From: Deltaproteobacteria bacterium
GTDB lineage: Bacteria; Myxococcota_A; Polyangia; HGW-17; SLPX01
Reading direction: 5' to 3'
Assembly (NCBI GenBank): GCA_021162935.1
Contig: JAGGXR010000147.1
Location: 1-38,542 of the forward strand
DNA length: 38,542 nucleotides
Below are positions 17,701-26,900 of the stretch, one piece after another. The notes under the pieces are model-generated. The model did not search any database, was not told the DNA's origin, and saw only the letters and a program-made list of their open reading frames with translations. Every line of letters starts with the position of its first letter. Position 1 is the stretch's first letter. A program made the translations under genes and the position numbers.

Positions 17701-18535
17701 CGGCCCCGTAGAAGTCCACTCCGGACAGGATGTTGTCTAGGATCAGCCGCACCTGGGACGATGGGCTTTCGCTGCGATTCGCCGCTTGGAGGAGCATGGC
17801 CCGCGAATCGTCGGCTGTCAGGATCGTCTGACGCACTGGATGGAGGTAGGCCTCTTCGAGGTCTGCAATGGACCGCTGACTGCCCGGAGCGTAGCGCCGC
17901 AGGGACACCACCGAATCACCGTCGAACTCCACGCGCGTGGGACCTTGCGCCGCGGGACTGAAGAAGTCCACGATCCCGCCGCGCACCGCGTAGCAACCAG
18001 GCTCATCCACCACCGGCATGCGTCGATACCCCGCATGCACGAGCAGCGCGACCAGATCCTCGCGCGCAATCTCCTGGCCCAGCCCCACGAGATCGCACCG
18101 AGCTTCGAAGGCGCCAGGCGGAATCACTTTCTGCGCCAGAGCCACCGCACTCGCCACGAGCACCGTGCCGGCCTCGCCCTGGTTGAGCCGAAACAACGCG
18201 GCGCACAGGTCCATGTCCACCAAAGGATCCGCGCTGATATCAGCGTAAGGCGAAACATGGGGCTCTGGCAGCATGCTGACCAGGCAATCGCCATCCGGTC
18301 CGCATCCCAAAAAGAAACCCAGTTCTTCGAACAGCTCCTGCGCCCGACCCGCATCGGGCACCACCACCACGACCGCAGGACGCTTGGCGCCCGACCGTTC
18401 CAGCTCCCGAGCCACCGCCGACAGAACCCAGCCTGCCTGACCAGGGCGCAGCCCACTGGCCAAATCCTCATCGAGGCGCGCTTTGCGCGCCAGACGCTCC
18501 ATCAACGTTTCGACGATGCGTCGATCCTGTCTCAT
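14750..18535 (-). CDS. mfd: Transcription-repair coupling factor Mfd
   Basis: The 1261-residue product is a full Mfd, the translocase that removes stalled RNA polymerase and recruits UvrA. It begins with the UvrB-like module (EPHVSPYADISADPLVDMDL), followed at about residues 525-590 by the RNA-polymerase-binding CarD-like domain (DDFVVHEVHGVGRYMG, FVPVHRFSVVRRY), then the RecG-like motor: Walker A GDVGYGKTEVA (about 685-695), DEEQRFGV (about 785) and LSLTATPIPRTLQMA, and lobe 2 with STSIVESGLDIPNANTMIV and QLRGRVGRGSRQAFCY. Lobe 2 carries an extra basic Gly/Arg/Lys-rich insert of about 60 residues (15745-15900), which explains much of the length above the usual 1150. The ATG at 18535 follows GAGGAG. 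It heads the minus-strand run. Confidence 0.96.
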   Translation of the reverse strand: MRQDRRIVETLMERLARKARLDEDLASGLRPGQAGWVLSAVARELERSGAKRPAVVVVVPDAGRAQELFEELGFFLGCGPDGDCLVSMLPEPHVSPYADISADPLVDMDLCAALFRLNQGEAGTVLVASAVALAQKVIPPGAFEARCDLVGLGQEIAREDLVALLVHAGYRRMPVVDEPGCYAVRGGIVDFFSPAAQGPTRVEFDGDSVVSLRRYAPGSQRSIADLEEAYLHPVRQTILTADDSRAMLLQAANRSESPSSQVRLILDNILSGVDFYGAEALLPAFHGGLAGIDSYLPDDLVVIQEDGPRIVEALGRHEEHLQEGFAHYESMARLSFPPQEFYLPADAVVDALEERTVARYRTVSLPATSEVRYPVDSSDQMLLAAELRRVTRERGSEVFEPLARQMRQWVAQDMIVVMACRDERSTKKVASFLRGYGLSVRNLGDQGLGPDRDVWSAKAGTEDDPLVGIDGVADGSGAVGVEAVLLRAGRLSSGFVWPEAGLVAVSEPELFGTTTRRRSSSRPKGRALADLGQLKPDDFVVHEVHGVGRYMGLVREVVAGVPADFMAIHYAGTDKLFVPVHRFSVVRRYLAGSPDYKPPLDRLGGVTWQRRKGKVTDLVRRLAEQLLQVQAQRASLPGHAFPDGGELMAAFEASFPYEETEDQLRAIEATVEDMQTGRPMDRLVCGDVGYGKTEVAMRAALLAVLGGRQVAVLVPTTVLVEQHLSTFSRRMDALPVQVAGLSRFTSKQQQKQILAGLADGIVDLVVGTHRLLSSDVRFRSLGLVVIDEEQRFGVAHKERLKELRSQVDVLSLTATPIPRTLQMAMVGLRELSVITTPPADRLAVRTFVCGYSPATLSEAIRFELARGGQVFVVVPRIGQDEPDRGAGGKAEVEARSKQRRRGRGKGATAGSMAGGRGQKGTGRARARGVVGRRVEGIEYWAEKVQSWAGGASVGVAHGRMDSRALERVMVDFVSGRHQVLVSTSIVESGLDIPNANTMIVMHADLFGMAQLYQLRGRVGRGSRQAFCYFVVDSIQGLTKQAGKRLSALERLSGLGAAFNLATEDLEIRGAGDILGQRQSGQVSAVGFDTYVELLHEAVAELRNETVAPHRKDCDLQHDLPAFLPDDWVAEPGQRLHYYQRLSLAGSEDEVSDVMAELEDLFGLPVPSPAELLADLTSLRITAETVGAERLELSGATMILNLTEDTPLDPEAVLKLVVNDHTYRLTPQHQLIKKLSTVNDMQRIEEARNGLQRLVACVRPCK

Positions 18536-19032
18536 GACTCCTCGTCTGCTCGACGGACCACCGACACCCTTCCACCACAACGCTTGACTCCGTTGGATGC
18601 TCGTGTGGACGCTCGTGCACCCATGATGCCAGTCGTCGTTTGCCTCCTGCCATTGTCACACCAGTGGGCATCTGTCAAACAGCGCCAATGACCGCACAAA
18701 ACCGCCACACAACTTGCAGGCCAGCTCGGCGTTCCCGCCTGAGCGCGCCAAAGGCGCGCCGGGTCACAGAGCGTCCGAGTCCGACGCCACGCTCGCGGAA
18801 AGGCCGTGGTCTCGCCAGGCGCCGGGCAAACGGACAACACGGACACACGGACGACGCAGGCGGCCTTTGGCCGCAGCGCCCACGTGCGCCCGGGCCGGAC
18901 GGCGATCGGGCCTGGTCGGGCCTGGGGGCACTCTGGCCAAATTGCAGGCCTGGTGCTATTGTGATTGGGCACTGGTTTCGACGATGATTCGTGCCTCGTC
19001 TGGATGCAAAGGGCCTCTTTGGGAGGGAAGTA
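18536..19032. other. Structured intergenic region without a gene
   Basis: This gap of about 500 bases lies between divergent mfd and the RCC1 lipoprotein gene. It contains two tight GC hairpins, GCGCGCC/AAA/GGCGCGC at 18743-18759 and GCGGCC/TTT/GGCCGC at 18860-18874, and one copy of a 31-base repeat (18883-18913). Open frames across it have no recognisable content. It presumably holds the promoters of both flanking genes; none is clear by eye. Confidence 0.6.
18883..18913 (+). repeat. 31-base repeat, copy 1
   Basis: The sequence beginning cgtgcgcccgggccggacgg matches 21159-21189 with one mismatch in 31 bases, including an exact stretch of 25 bases (18889-18913). Both copies are on the plus strand in intergenic DNA, about 2.3 kb apart. 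Confidence 0.75.
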
Positions 19033-20445
19033 ATGATTGACGTGCGGTCCTGGATCTTTTTCGGGTTGTTGTTGATATTGCCCGGCTGCTCATTGGACTT
19101 TCCCGCTGCGATCGACGGCGGATGCATGAATTGTGATGCCGACTCTTCTGACGCCGAACCCCACGATGCATCCACGGATGCCGACGGCGGCTCCGCGGTC
19201 TGTGGGAACGGCATCTTGGAGTCGGGAGAGGCCTGTGACACCAACACATCCTGTGGGGATCTCGGCCTTTCGGGCGATGCGCTGGTCGATTGCTTCGACG
19301 ATTGTATGACCGTGGACACGAGCACCTGCTGGCATTGTGGCGACGGTGTCTGTTCCGCGGCAGCCGGAGAGACACCTGCTGCCTGCCCGGTGGACTGCCG
19401 GCCCCTGTCCGTGGGATGGAACCATTCCTGCCGCTTGGATTCCACGGAGGTGTGGTGTTGGGGCTTGAATACCCTTGGCGCTCTGGGCAACGGAGGCAGC
19501 ACGAACAGCAACGTGCCGGTGCACGTGGTAGAACTCGACAACGTGGTCCAGGTCTCGGCCGGAACGAGGCACAGTTGTGCGGTGGACGACAGCGGGTCTG
19601 TGTGGTGTTGGGGGAGCAACTCCAACGGCCAACTCGGAGATGACACGACGACGAATTCACCCATCCCCGTCGCGGTCCAGGGGATCGGAGACATCATTCA
19701 GGTGGCGGCAGGGCGCTACCATACCTGTGCAGTGGACAATCACGGACAGGTCTGGTGCTGGGGGGGGAACATAAACGGCCAACTTGGCAACGCCAGCAAC
19801 GTGGATGAGCACACTCCAGTGGAAATCCTGGAAATCGAGGGGGTGGTCCACATTTCCGTGGGCCACAACCATTCCTGCGGCATCGACGACCAGGGCCGGC
19901 TGTGGTGTTGGGGGTACAACGAATACGGCCAACTCGGCCTGGGAAATACCAGTGACCGTTTCGTTCCCTTCGTGGTCACCTCCCTGTCGGGAGTCGTCCA
20001 GGTCGATGAGAGCTACAGCCACACCTGCGCGGTCACCGACCAACACCAGGTTTGGTGCTGGGGGCGCAGCTCCAGTGGTCAACTCGGCCAGGAGACCACC
20101 GAGACCTACATCGACGAACCGCTCCTGGTTCCGGATCTGGCAGACATCGTGCAGGTGAGTGTTGGGGCCTACACCACCTGTGCGCTGGACGACCAGGGCC
20201 AGGTTTGGTGCTGGGGTGGAAACTCCCACGGCCAGCTCGGCGACGGCACCTTGACGAGCAGGTGGCACCCCGGCGTGGTGCTGAACCTCCAGGCTGCAGT
20301 CGCGGTGGAAGTTGGCGACGAGACGGCCTGCGCCGAGGTCTTCAACGGCTCGGTCTGGTGCTGGGGACGCAACGAGAACGGCGAGCTGGGAGCCGGTCTG
20401 ACCATCGACCACAGCTCCGATCCTGTGCAGGTCGAGCGCTGGTAG
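19033..20445 (+). CDS. RCC1-repeat lipoprotein, seven-bladed propeller
   Basis: The 470-residue product starts at the ATG at 19033 after GGGAGGG. A lipoprotein signal (WIFFGLLLILPGC, lipobox L-P-G-C) is followed by a short Asp-rich linker and a Cys-rich segment (VCGNGILESGEACD, HCGDGVCSAAAGETPAACPVDC) of the kind common in myxobacterial surface lipoproteins. From about residue 123 there are seven RCC1 repeats, each with a (S/T)C before VWCWG and a GQLG turn, enough to close a seven-bladed propeller. Every blade has the same two cysteines, so an intrablade disulfide is likely in this exported protein. Bacterial RCC1 proteins are usually protein-binding surface domains; the target is unknown. 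Confidence 0.9.
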   Translation: MIDVRSWIFFGLLLILPGCSLDFPAAIDGGCMNCDADSSDAEPHDASTDADGGSAVCGNGILESGEACDTNTSCGDLGLSGDALVDCFDDCMTVDTSTCWHCGDGVCSAAAGETPAACPVDCRPLSVGWNHSCRLDSTEVWCWGLNTLGALGNGGSTNSNVPVHVVELDNVVQVSAGTRHSCAVDDSGSVWCWGSNSNGQLGDDTTTNSPIPVAVQGIGDIIQVAAGRYHTCAVDNHGQVWCWGGNINGQLGNASNVDEHTPVEILEIEGVVHISVGHNHSCGIDDQGRLWCWGYNEYGQLGLGNTSDRFVPFVVTSLSGVVQVDESYSHTCAVTDQHQVWCWGRSSSGQLGQETTETYIDEPLLVPDLADIVQVSVGAYTTCALDDQGQVWCWGGNSHGQLGDGTLTSRWHPGVVLNLQAAVAVEVGDETACAEVFNGSVWCWGRNENGELGAGLTIDHSSDPVQVERW

Positions 20446-20493
20446 GCCACCTGTCGTGAGTTTGATGTCCTCTTGAGGAACAAAGCCGCCGGA

Positions 20494-20513
20494 GGGTGCG
20501 ATAAATCGCACCC
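20494..20513. repeat. Palindromic hairpin, REP-like
   Basis: gggtgcgataaatcgcaccc forms a perfect 8-bp stem with a TAAA loop, flanked by GCCGGA and CCTACACA. There is no T-run, so it is not a simple terminator. Its look is that of a dispersed REP-type palindrome; only one copy is visible here. Confidence 0.6.
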
Positions 20514-20621
20514 CTACACAAATTGCGGCAGGCAAGACGAACGTGCCCGTCAGGGCCGTTCAAACGCAGCCGTCCCTCGCAGGCGACATCACCGCAAGGC
20601 GCCGAGTCGACCTGGACCGCC

Positions 20622-20653
20622 TTCGGGCCGTTCGGCCGAACTCGTTTTTGTTT
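20622..20653 (+). terminator. Possible rho-independent terminator
   Basis: A GC-rich hairpin built on TTCGGGCC/GGCCGAA (20622-20640) is followed by CTCGTTTTTGTTT on the plus strand. It lies 180 bases after the RCC1 gene stop and just before the convergent small membrane-protein gene, where a plus-strand terminator would be expected. Confidence 0.5.
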
Positions 20654-20673
20654 CGGGATGGCGCGGGCGGGAC

Positions 20674-20955
20674 CTAGTCGTTGCCCTGATGGGTACTGCC
20701 GGCAGCAGCGTCTGCATTGGCCGTTGTTGGCGGCATGATTGCCTCCATCAAGCCCTCGGCCACGATCAAGCCGGCACCTCCACCCACCACGAATCCCACC
20801 AGCCATCCCACAAAAGCCGTAGAAGGGCCGACCAACGCCCCGGCAGCCACGCCGAGCTTGACGCCCAGAGTCGCACCGCCAAGACACGTCGCTGCCACCA
20901 CGATTGATTTTATTGCAGCCTTGATGGTTTGTGTTTGTTGGCGCTTCGTCATCAT
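20674..20955 (-). CDS. Small glycine-zipper membrane protein
   Basis: The 93-residue product starts at the ATG at 20955, five bases after AGGGAGGT (20961-20968); the open frame extends upstream without support. A basic N-terminus (MMTKRQQTQTIKAAIK) is followed by two hydrophobic segments rich in Gly and Ala with GxxxG spacing (SIVVAATCLGGATLGVKLGV and FVGWLVGFVVGGGAGLIVAE), and a polar tail. This is a glycine-zipper helical hairpin, which inserts in membranes and often oligomerises. It belongs to no family I recognise. It is divergent from the four-gene VWA/tubulin-like block, and could be an unrelated inner-membrane protein or a small pore-forming partner of that block; there is no direct evidence for either. 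Confidence 0.7.
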   Translation of the reverse strand: MMTKRQQTQTIKAAIKSIVVAATCLGGATLGVKLGVAAGALVGPSTAFVGWLVGFVVGGGAGLIVAEGLMEAIMPPTTANADAAAGSTHQGND

Positions 20956-21158
20956 GATAGACCTCCCTCTTTGCATCACTCGTTCTGTCTTTGGCCGTCG
21001 ACCGTATCGGGATTCAATCGGATCATGACGACGGACCACCGAGACACGCTGATTGTGACGATCTGCCTGGAAGAATATTCTGTCAGCGCCTCTCCTTTTT
21101 TCACAAGAGACGGCTCTCCAAAAGCGTCAAGACCGGCAAGCCCTATTTCCTGCCCCCC

Positions 21159-21189
21159 CGTGCACCCGGGCCGGACGGCGATCGGGCCT
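21159..21189 (+). repeat. 31-base repeat, copy 2
   Basis: This matches 18883-18913 with a single mismatch (A for G at 21164). It lies 23 bases before the putative promoter of the four-gene block, so it might be a regulatory site or the remnant of a dispersed intergenic repeat. Confidence 0.75.
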
Positions 21190-21211
21190 AACCCCAAATC
21201 CGCCACACAAC

Positions 21212-21241
21212 TTGACAGTCGGCTTTGGCGAACCCTATTGT
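21212..21241 (+). promoter_or_regulatory. Putative sigma-70 promoter of the VWA/tubulin-like block
   Basis: A perfect -35 TTGACA (21212-21217), an 18-base spacer and TATTGT (21236-21241, four of six consensus positions) lie about 60 bases before the VWA gene start. The predicted leader would be about 50 bases. Confidence 0.5.
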
Positions 21242-21300
21242 TCGAGCATCATCCACAAATCGAAAAACCGACCGCTCAATCATAAGGGAAGCATCGAACC

Positions 21301-23748
21301 ATGAAATCAACGATGAAATTCGGACTTGCCACGATCCTGTGGGCAGCACTGATCCCAGCGGGATCGGCCCAGGCCAATCCAGGCAAGACGCGCCTCCGCG
21401 TGGCCGTGGTGATCGATGCATCAGGCAGCATGAAGGTCCAAGACCGAAACCTCCTGTCACGAGTGGCGGCCAAGCTCTTTGTTGACCTGGCTGGTCCGCA
21501 GGACGAAGTGGGCATCGTCGAATTCGGCACCAGGGCCAAGCTCATCGACCGGGCCTTCGTCAAAGACGCTGCGGCCAGAAGGAGGCTCTTTGCTGCCATC
21601 GATAAAGTCGGCCGCTCGGAAGAATGCACCGACTATCGGGTCGGACTCAAGGCGGCGCTCTCCATGTTCAAGGGTAAGCCGGCCCCGGGCGAGCGACGGC
21701 TGATTATCTTCCTGACGGACGGCAGCTATGACCCGGATCGGGCGAATCCAGCCTATTACGCAACGCTCAATCCAGAACAAAGGACGAGCCTCTACGGGCC
21801 CAAGGTGCAGGCGTTCTTCGACAAGCTCAAGGCCGACCCCCTGTTCGCGCAGCGTCCCTGCCGCAACAAATATGCACTGCTCGAGCCCGGCGCCCGGGCG
21901 GGTTTTTTGCGGGTCTTCGACCAGTTTCTCAAAAAAGAAGTAATCCCGTCAAAGGCGCGCGTTTTCGTCATTGGATTCGGATCCGATCTGGGCCGCACGA
22001 ATGCACGGGGCAAGCAAGCCCAGACCCTGTCCGAATCCCTGGCACTGCTCAAGAAACTCGCCCGAGTCACCAAGGGCAAGGCGCTCATCGAACATGACGT
22101 CACCAAGATTCCCGCATTCTTCGCCCAGATCTTTGCCGCCCTAGTGGGCGCTCCGGTGGAAAGCCTACCGGGCGCCAATCAGAAGGCGCCCTACCAGTTC
22201 GAAGTGGTCAAAGGCACCAGAGCGGTCGCCGCCGTGGTGCCCGTCCTGGCGGACAAGAAATTCGACGTGGCCATCCGACGGGTTGGTGGAAAGGCCGCCC
22301 CGGCCGGCACAAAAACCAGCGCCAAGCCGACCGGCAAACAAGCAGCCCTCAAGCAAACGGAGACCGTGGTGACTCCAACCCGGGCACGCCACGACGACGA
22401 GATGGGACAGGGAAGACACAAAGGGCAGGTACTCGCCGGCTATCGCCTCCTGTGGCTGGACCACCCCAAGCAGGGAACCTATCGCCTCGTGGCCCGGTCG
22501 GGAAAGAAGGGCCGCTTCCAAGCGCAGGTCATTATGGACGTGGGGCTCAAGCTGGCCTGGCAGGCACCCCTGCCCAAGCCAATCTACCCGGAACGCAAAC
22601 AGGGCAACATCACGTTTCGATTTGCCCTCCGCACCGCCTCGGGCAAGAAAGTTTCCGGCTTGAGCAAGAAGTTCATGCAGGGCATGCGGTTCTTTTGGCA
22701 ACTGAACCGCAAAGGCGTCGTGGCCCCTGTTGCAGCGGGCCAGCCCCAGTTCGACCCAAGCCACCCCATGGAAAGCATGGTGGCCCAGATTCCCACCGCC
22801 AAACTACCAGAGGGGACCTACAGCCTGGACGTATGGGCGGCCCACGACAAGGGTTTCTTCGAACTCCAGCACCTCACCTTTCACTTTCGGGTCATCGAGT
22901 ACATCAAGATGAGCATGGTCTGGTCCACAAAGGACTTCCATATCAAGTCCAAAGAAGGCTGGTCCCTCGACCGTTGGGTCGAGGCGGCTCCGGATCGAGA
23001 CCTCAAGGCGGTCGAGTGGTTCGTGCTGGACCTGTCCCGCATCCCGAACCGCGACCTCCTCGTGATCAAACTGTCGAACAGCACCAAAGATTGTCACGTC
23101 TCGGGCCGAAAGATTTCTGCGAATCACGTCAAGGTCTGTTTCCACGAGAAGAGCCAGGGAATCCGACTGGACCTTGGTCTCAAAACTTGGACCAAGGCCA
23201 GAAAAAAGAATGCGTCCTTTGCCGGCACCGTGACGCTCACCGCCACCACGCCCGCGATCTTCAAGGGACCCACATCCTGGCAGACCAAAACCAAGGGAAC
23301 CATCGTCGCATGGACATGGAAGGACTGGCTTTCCTTCTACCGGAATTGGATCCTCGCCGCCCTCATCGCCCTCTTCATTTTGATCTGGATCATCGGCCGC
23401 ATTCTGGCGGGCGCCTTCGCGCCCAAAGCCACGCTCTACTACCGAGAACTCGAGGACAGCTCCGACGAGGCGAGTCGATTCGCTCTGGGACGGCGCGTCA
23501 AGTCCCACCTCCCGTTCAAATCCGCCAAGCATGATATCGGAGGCCACAACGGCAAGCCGCGCAGTGGCAAAACGCTCGCCACCATCATCGCCGCCAGGGG
23601 CGGAGGATTCCTCATCCAACCCCACAGCGCCGTCACTGCCACCGAAGACGACGAAGAACACCGCGAGATCTTCAGGGGCCGATACGACGACCACTACAAA
23701 ACCGGCGACCAGTACGAATTCTGGGTCACCAGGACGCCCGAAGACTGA
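21301..23748 (+). CDS. Membrane-anchored von Willebrand A domain protein
   Basis: The 815-residue product has a signal peptide (GLATILWAALIPAGSAQA) and then a VWA domain at about residues 30-270 with an intact metal-binding MIDAS, D-A-S-G-S at 39-43, and LIIFLTDGSYD downstream. Residues 280-675 are beta-rich and probably form Ig-like exported modules (FRFALRTASGKKVSG, TYSLDVWAAHDKG). One membrane helix at about 682-702 (ILAALIALFILIWIIG) leaves a cytoplasmic tail of about 113 residues. VWA domains bind protein ligands through the metal ion. The gene follows a TTGACA promoter and is first in a block with a tubulin-like protein, an association known for this tubulin subfamily, so it probably reports or transmits an envelope signal to it. 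Confidence 0.9.
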   Translation: MKSTMKFGLATILWAALIPAGSAQANPGKTRLRVAVVIDASGSMKVQDRNLLSRVAAKLFVDLAGPQDEVGIVEFGTRAKLIDRAFVKDAAARRRLFAAIDKVGRSEECTDYRVGLKAALSMFKGKPAPGERRLIIFLTDGSYDPDRANPAYYATLNPEQRTSLYGPKVQAFFDKLKADPLFAQRPCRNKYALLEPGARAGFLRVFDQFLKKEVIPSKARVFVIGFGSDLGRTNARGKQAQTLSESLALLKKLARVTKGKALIEHDVTKIPAFFAQIFAALVGAPVESLPGANQKAPYQFEVVKGTRAVAAVVPVLADKKFDVAIRRVGGKAAPAGTKTSAKPTGKQAALKQTETVVTPTRARHDDEMGQGRHKGQVLAGYRLLWLDHPKQGTYRLVARSGKKGRFQAQVIMDVGLKLAWQAPLPKPIYPERKQGNITFRFALRTASGKKVSGLSKKFMQGMRFFWQLNRKGVVAPVAAGQPQFDPSHPMESMVAQIPTAKLPEGTYSLDVWAAHDKGFFELQHLTFHFRVIEYIKMSMVWSTKDFHIKSKEGWSLDRWVEAAPDRDLKAVEWFVLDLSRIPNRDLLVIKLSNSTKDCHVSGRKISANHVKVCFHEKSQGIRLDLGLKTWTKARKKNASFAGTVTLTATTPAIFKGPTSWQTKTKGTIVAWTWKDWLSFYRNWILAALIALFILIWIIGRILAGAFAPKATLYYRELEDSSDEASRFALGRRVKSHLPFKSAKHDIGGHNGKPRSGKTLATIIAARGGGFLIQPHSAVTATEDDEEHREIFRGRYDDHYKTGDQYEFWVTRTPED

Positions 23749-23919
23749 CCCCCGATTGGTTGTCTGCTTGACACAAATTATCGCAAGCGGCAAAGTGCCA
23801 AAAGGTTCGGTCGGACCTTGGCTTCGCTGCGTCATGAGCGTGCAGGAAGCTTCTCTGACAGGGCCGATACGGGACAAAGGGACGTCGATGTCACAAGCGC
23901 ATAACAAGGGCTTCTGGTT

Positions 23920-23925
23920 AGGAGG
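23920..23925 (+). promoter_or_regulatory. Ribosome binding site fixing the tubulin-like start
   Basis: AGGAGG sits directly before an in-frame ATG at 23926 and six bases before the ATG at 23932. Normal spacing makes the second ATG the start. Confidence 0.85.
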
Positions 23926-23931
23926 ATGGGC

Positions 23932-26900
23932 ATGCTTATTCAAGACATGAAGGTCGCTCCCCACTATTTCGTGGGTCTCGGCGGATGCGGAAGCAAAATC
24001 GTCAACGAAATCGCGCGCAAGGTGAAACGGCGTAAGGACGAGTACGAACGGTACAGGAACCTGCTCCACTTCTTTGCCGTCGACACGGACATGGCCGAAC
24101 TGCAACGCTGCGAGACCGTGGATGCCTGGATCCCCATTTCGAACTTCGACAAGCCCCAGTACGTCAAACATGCGTTCGGCATGCTGGGCAATCCCGAGGA
24201 TCCCTATTTTACCCAGTGGTGGCCCGACTTCTACCAGCCTCGCAAAACGACTGGGGCGGGCGCGGGCCAAATCCGCATCGAGTCCCGGCTGTCGCTCTTC
24301 TACACGCTCAAGAATCATCCCCAGTACACCCAAACCATGATGAACGCCATCCGGGCGTCATTCGACGTGGGCGAACGATTCCGGGACGACAACAAGGCGC
24401 CCACGATCCACGTGTACTGCTCACTCGCCGGAGGAACGGGCTCTGGCAGTTTCCTGATGATGGCCTACTTCCTCAAATCCCTGGTGGCGAGACACCGCCG
24501 GCCCCTCGTGGTGGGCAGCTTCGTGCTGCCGGGCGTGTTCGCTGCCATGGGCGTACCCTATAACCAACTCCAAAAAATCCAGGCGAACGGGTATGCGGCC
24601 CTTCAGGAACTCGAATACCTGCAGAGCGCCGGCGAAGAAGAAGGCAGGCAGGTCCCGTTCCATTGGGACCCACATGGCACCGAGGACACGCTCGTGACCG
24701 AGCGGCCCTTCGACCAGGTCTATCTCATCGACGACATCGGAGCGCTGCACGGTGTAATCGCGGACGCCAAACAGATCTATCCGCACATCGCAGACTCGGC
24801 CTACACACAGATTTTCTCCGAAGACCCAGAGAAATCGCAGACCATCGTGGAACGCGATCAGTCCACCCTGGACAACGACGAGCGGGAACTCGGAGTCCAG
24901 GACGTGCAGCATTACACGAAGCGCTACGGCTCCTTCGGTGTGTCCATCATGACCGTGCCCGACGACGACATCCTGCAGTACTGCTCGAACCGCTACGCCA
25001 TCGAGGCCTTGAACCTCGCCTTTGCCCTGCCTGAAAGCGACGACGTGGAAATCAAGACCTCGGCGGACCGAGACAAACGGGACCGCATATTCGTGGCCGA
25101 CATCCAAAGTCGGGCCAGAATGCAGGGAGAGGCTGGCCGAATGTTCCAGTCCATCCTGGACTGGTCGGACGGCTCGGCGGGAGGCAGCGGCGCGGTGGAC
25201 ACGTACCTACGCACGCTGGACGAACTCCTCGAACAACTCCACAAACCCATGGGGAACCTGCCAGACATCAAAGAAGACTGGTTACTCGGCATGTCCGGAG
25301 ACCAGGAATCGGTTCGGGTCGAGGTACGGCGCCGCTACGACAACCGAAAGAAAAAGCTCACTGAGGCCAAGGAGACCATCGACCAAATCGCCACGAACCT
25401 GGCCAAGGAGGTGCTCGACGAGGCCTACGATCACTCGGTGGCCAAGGTTCTCAAGACGGCCGGACCGATCCACGAACGGCTGTTCTATCTGCGCCTCGTG
25501 GAAAAACTGCAGGAACGCCAAAAGGCGGCCGAAGAAACCTTCCGAGCGGCCGAGTCCTCTTTGCAAGGCATCGACGACTCCTTTGCCAAGTACCACGACG
25601 AACTCGTCTCCACAGCGCCCATCGGCCTCGTGGAGAAAGTGACGGGCAACAAGGATTACGAACAGGACGCGGTTCCGAAATTCGTGCGCTGGTTCCGCGA
25701 CAGCGTCAAGAAGCACCAGGAAGCGTCTCTCATCAACGACGGGCTACTCGACTTCTACGACGACCTGCTCGACGCTCTGGTGGAGCGGCTTGACCGCACG
25801 GCCACCCTGTTCGACGAACTACTCGCCATCCGAAGCAAACTGGAAGACAAGAGCGAGGACCTCCTCAAGTACGGCGTGCCCAGAGAATTCGGCGGCGAGA
25901 CAACTGAGCACGTGCTCGACGTAGAGGTATTCCAGGACTTCTTGGACCCGGAGCACAGCCGTCTGTGGAACTGGCTCTTCGGAGCCATGGAGCAGGCTGC
26001 CGACTACAATCCTGAAGAAATCTCGCAACTCATCCAAAGAGCGCAGAACGAAGCCCGCAGGCGGCGCCACATTCCCGACAAAGTAATCGAAGCCTTGGTG
26101 GGCCACGGCAAAGAAATCTGGGAGGAACGCATCCGCGGTAAGGACAAGCCCGACGACAGGGACGAACTTGGGCTGAACATCATCGATGGCCTGGAGCAGG
26201 AGGCCCGCTGGGCCCTGGCCTGGGAGGAACTCAAACACAAGTACAACGACAAGCGGCCCAACCGCCTGCCGAGCGATGAGTTCGAAGTGATCGTCGAGGA
26301 CATGTCCAAGGATCGCATCGAATCCTACATCAACGCAAAGGTGGCTCACGCGGCGCAAAAGTGCCAGCCCTTCTTGCAGTTCGATCCTGCGGGGAAGGTG
26401 ATTCCGCCCAAAAAATACGTCTGCCTGTACAAAGGCTATCGGGAGGACGACACCTTCAAACGTCGCCTGACCAACATCCAGGGCTTCGCCATCAAAGAAG
26501 GCGACATGATGATCACCGGCGACCCGAAGCGCGTCGTGTTCTACTGGAACGAGGTGGGGGTCCCCATCTACAAAGTCTACTCGGTGGACCAGTACGGGGC
26601 GTCGTACGAGACCGTGAAGAACTCCGAACTGGGACGCGGGGAGTCATACGACAAAAGAGCGGTCTATACGTCCGCACGCCCCGACGTCATCTTGCAGCGC
26701 AAGAAGTACGGAAGCAAGAAATGCCCCGACATCCCGCTCCACACAGACCGGAACTGGGAGGGCGCTTTCGACCCGTATCTCCTCGGCGTGTTTCCCATCA
26801 CCCAGCGGGCCATCCTGGAAAATCGTGCCCGACTCCATTGGGAACAGGAACGAGCCAAGGCCCTTGCGGCAAGCCAAGGAACCTCGGGCGATGTGAGACT

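Larger units (their letters stand above)
20956..21300. other. Divergent intergenic region before the VWA/tubulin-like block
   Basis: These 345 bases separate the minus-strand glycine-zipper gene from the plus-strand VWA gene. They hold the second copy of the 31-base repeat (21159-21189) and a good sigma-70 type promoter (21212-21241). I see no RNA gene or further open frame with support. Confidence 0.6.

Noticed and set aside
18640-18987. Open frame across the mfd/RCC1 gap
   Set aside because: It reads through GC hairpins and the 31-base repeat with low-complexity Arg/Pro sequence; no support as a gene.
22804-24333. A 509-codon minus-strand open frame
   Set aside because: Antisense to the VWA and tubulin-like genes, whose motifs are clear.
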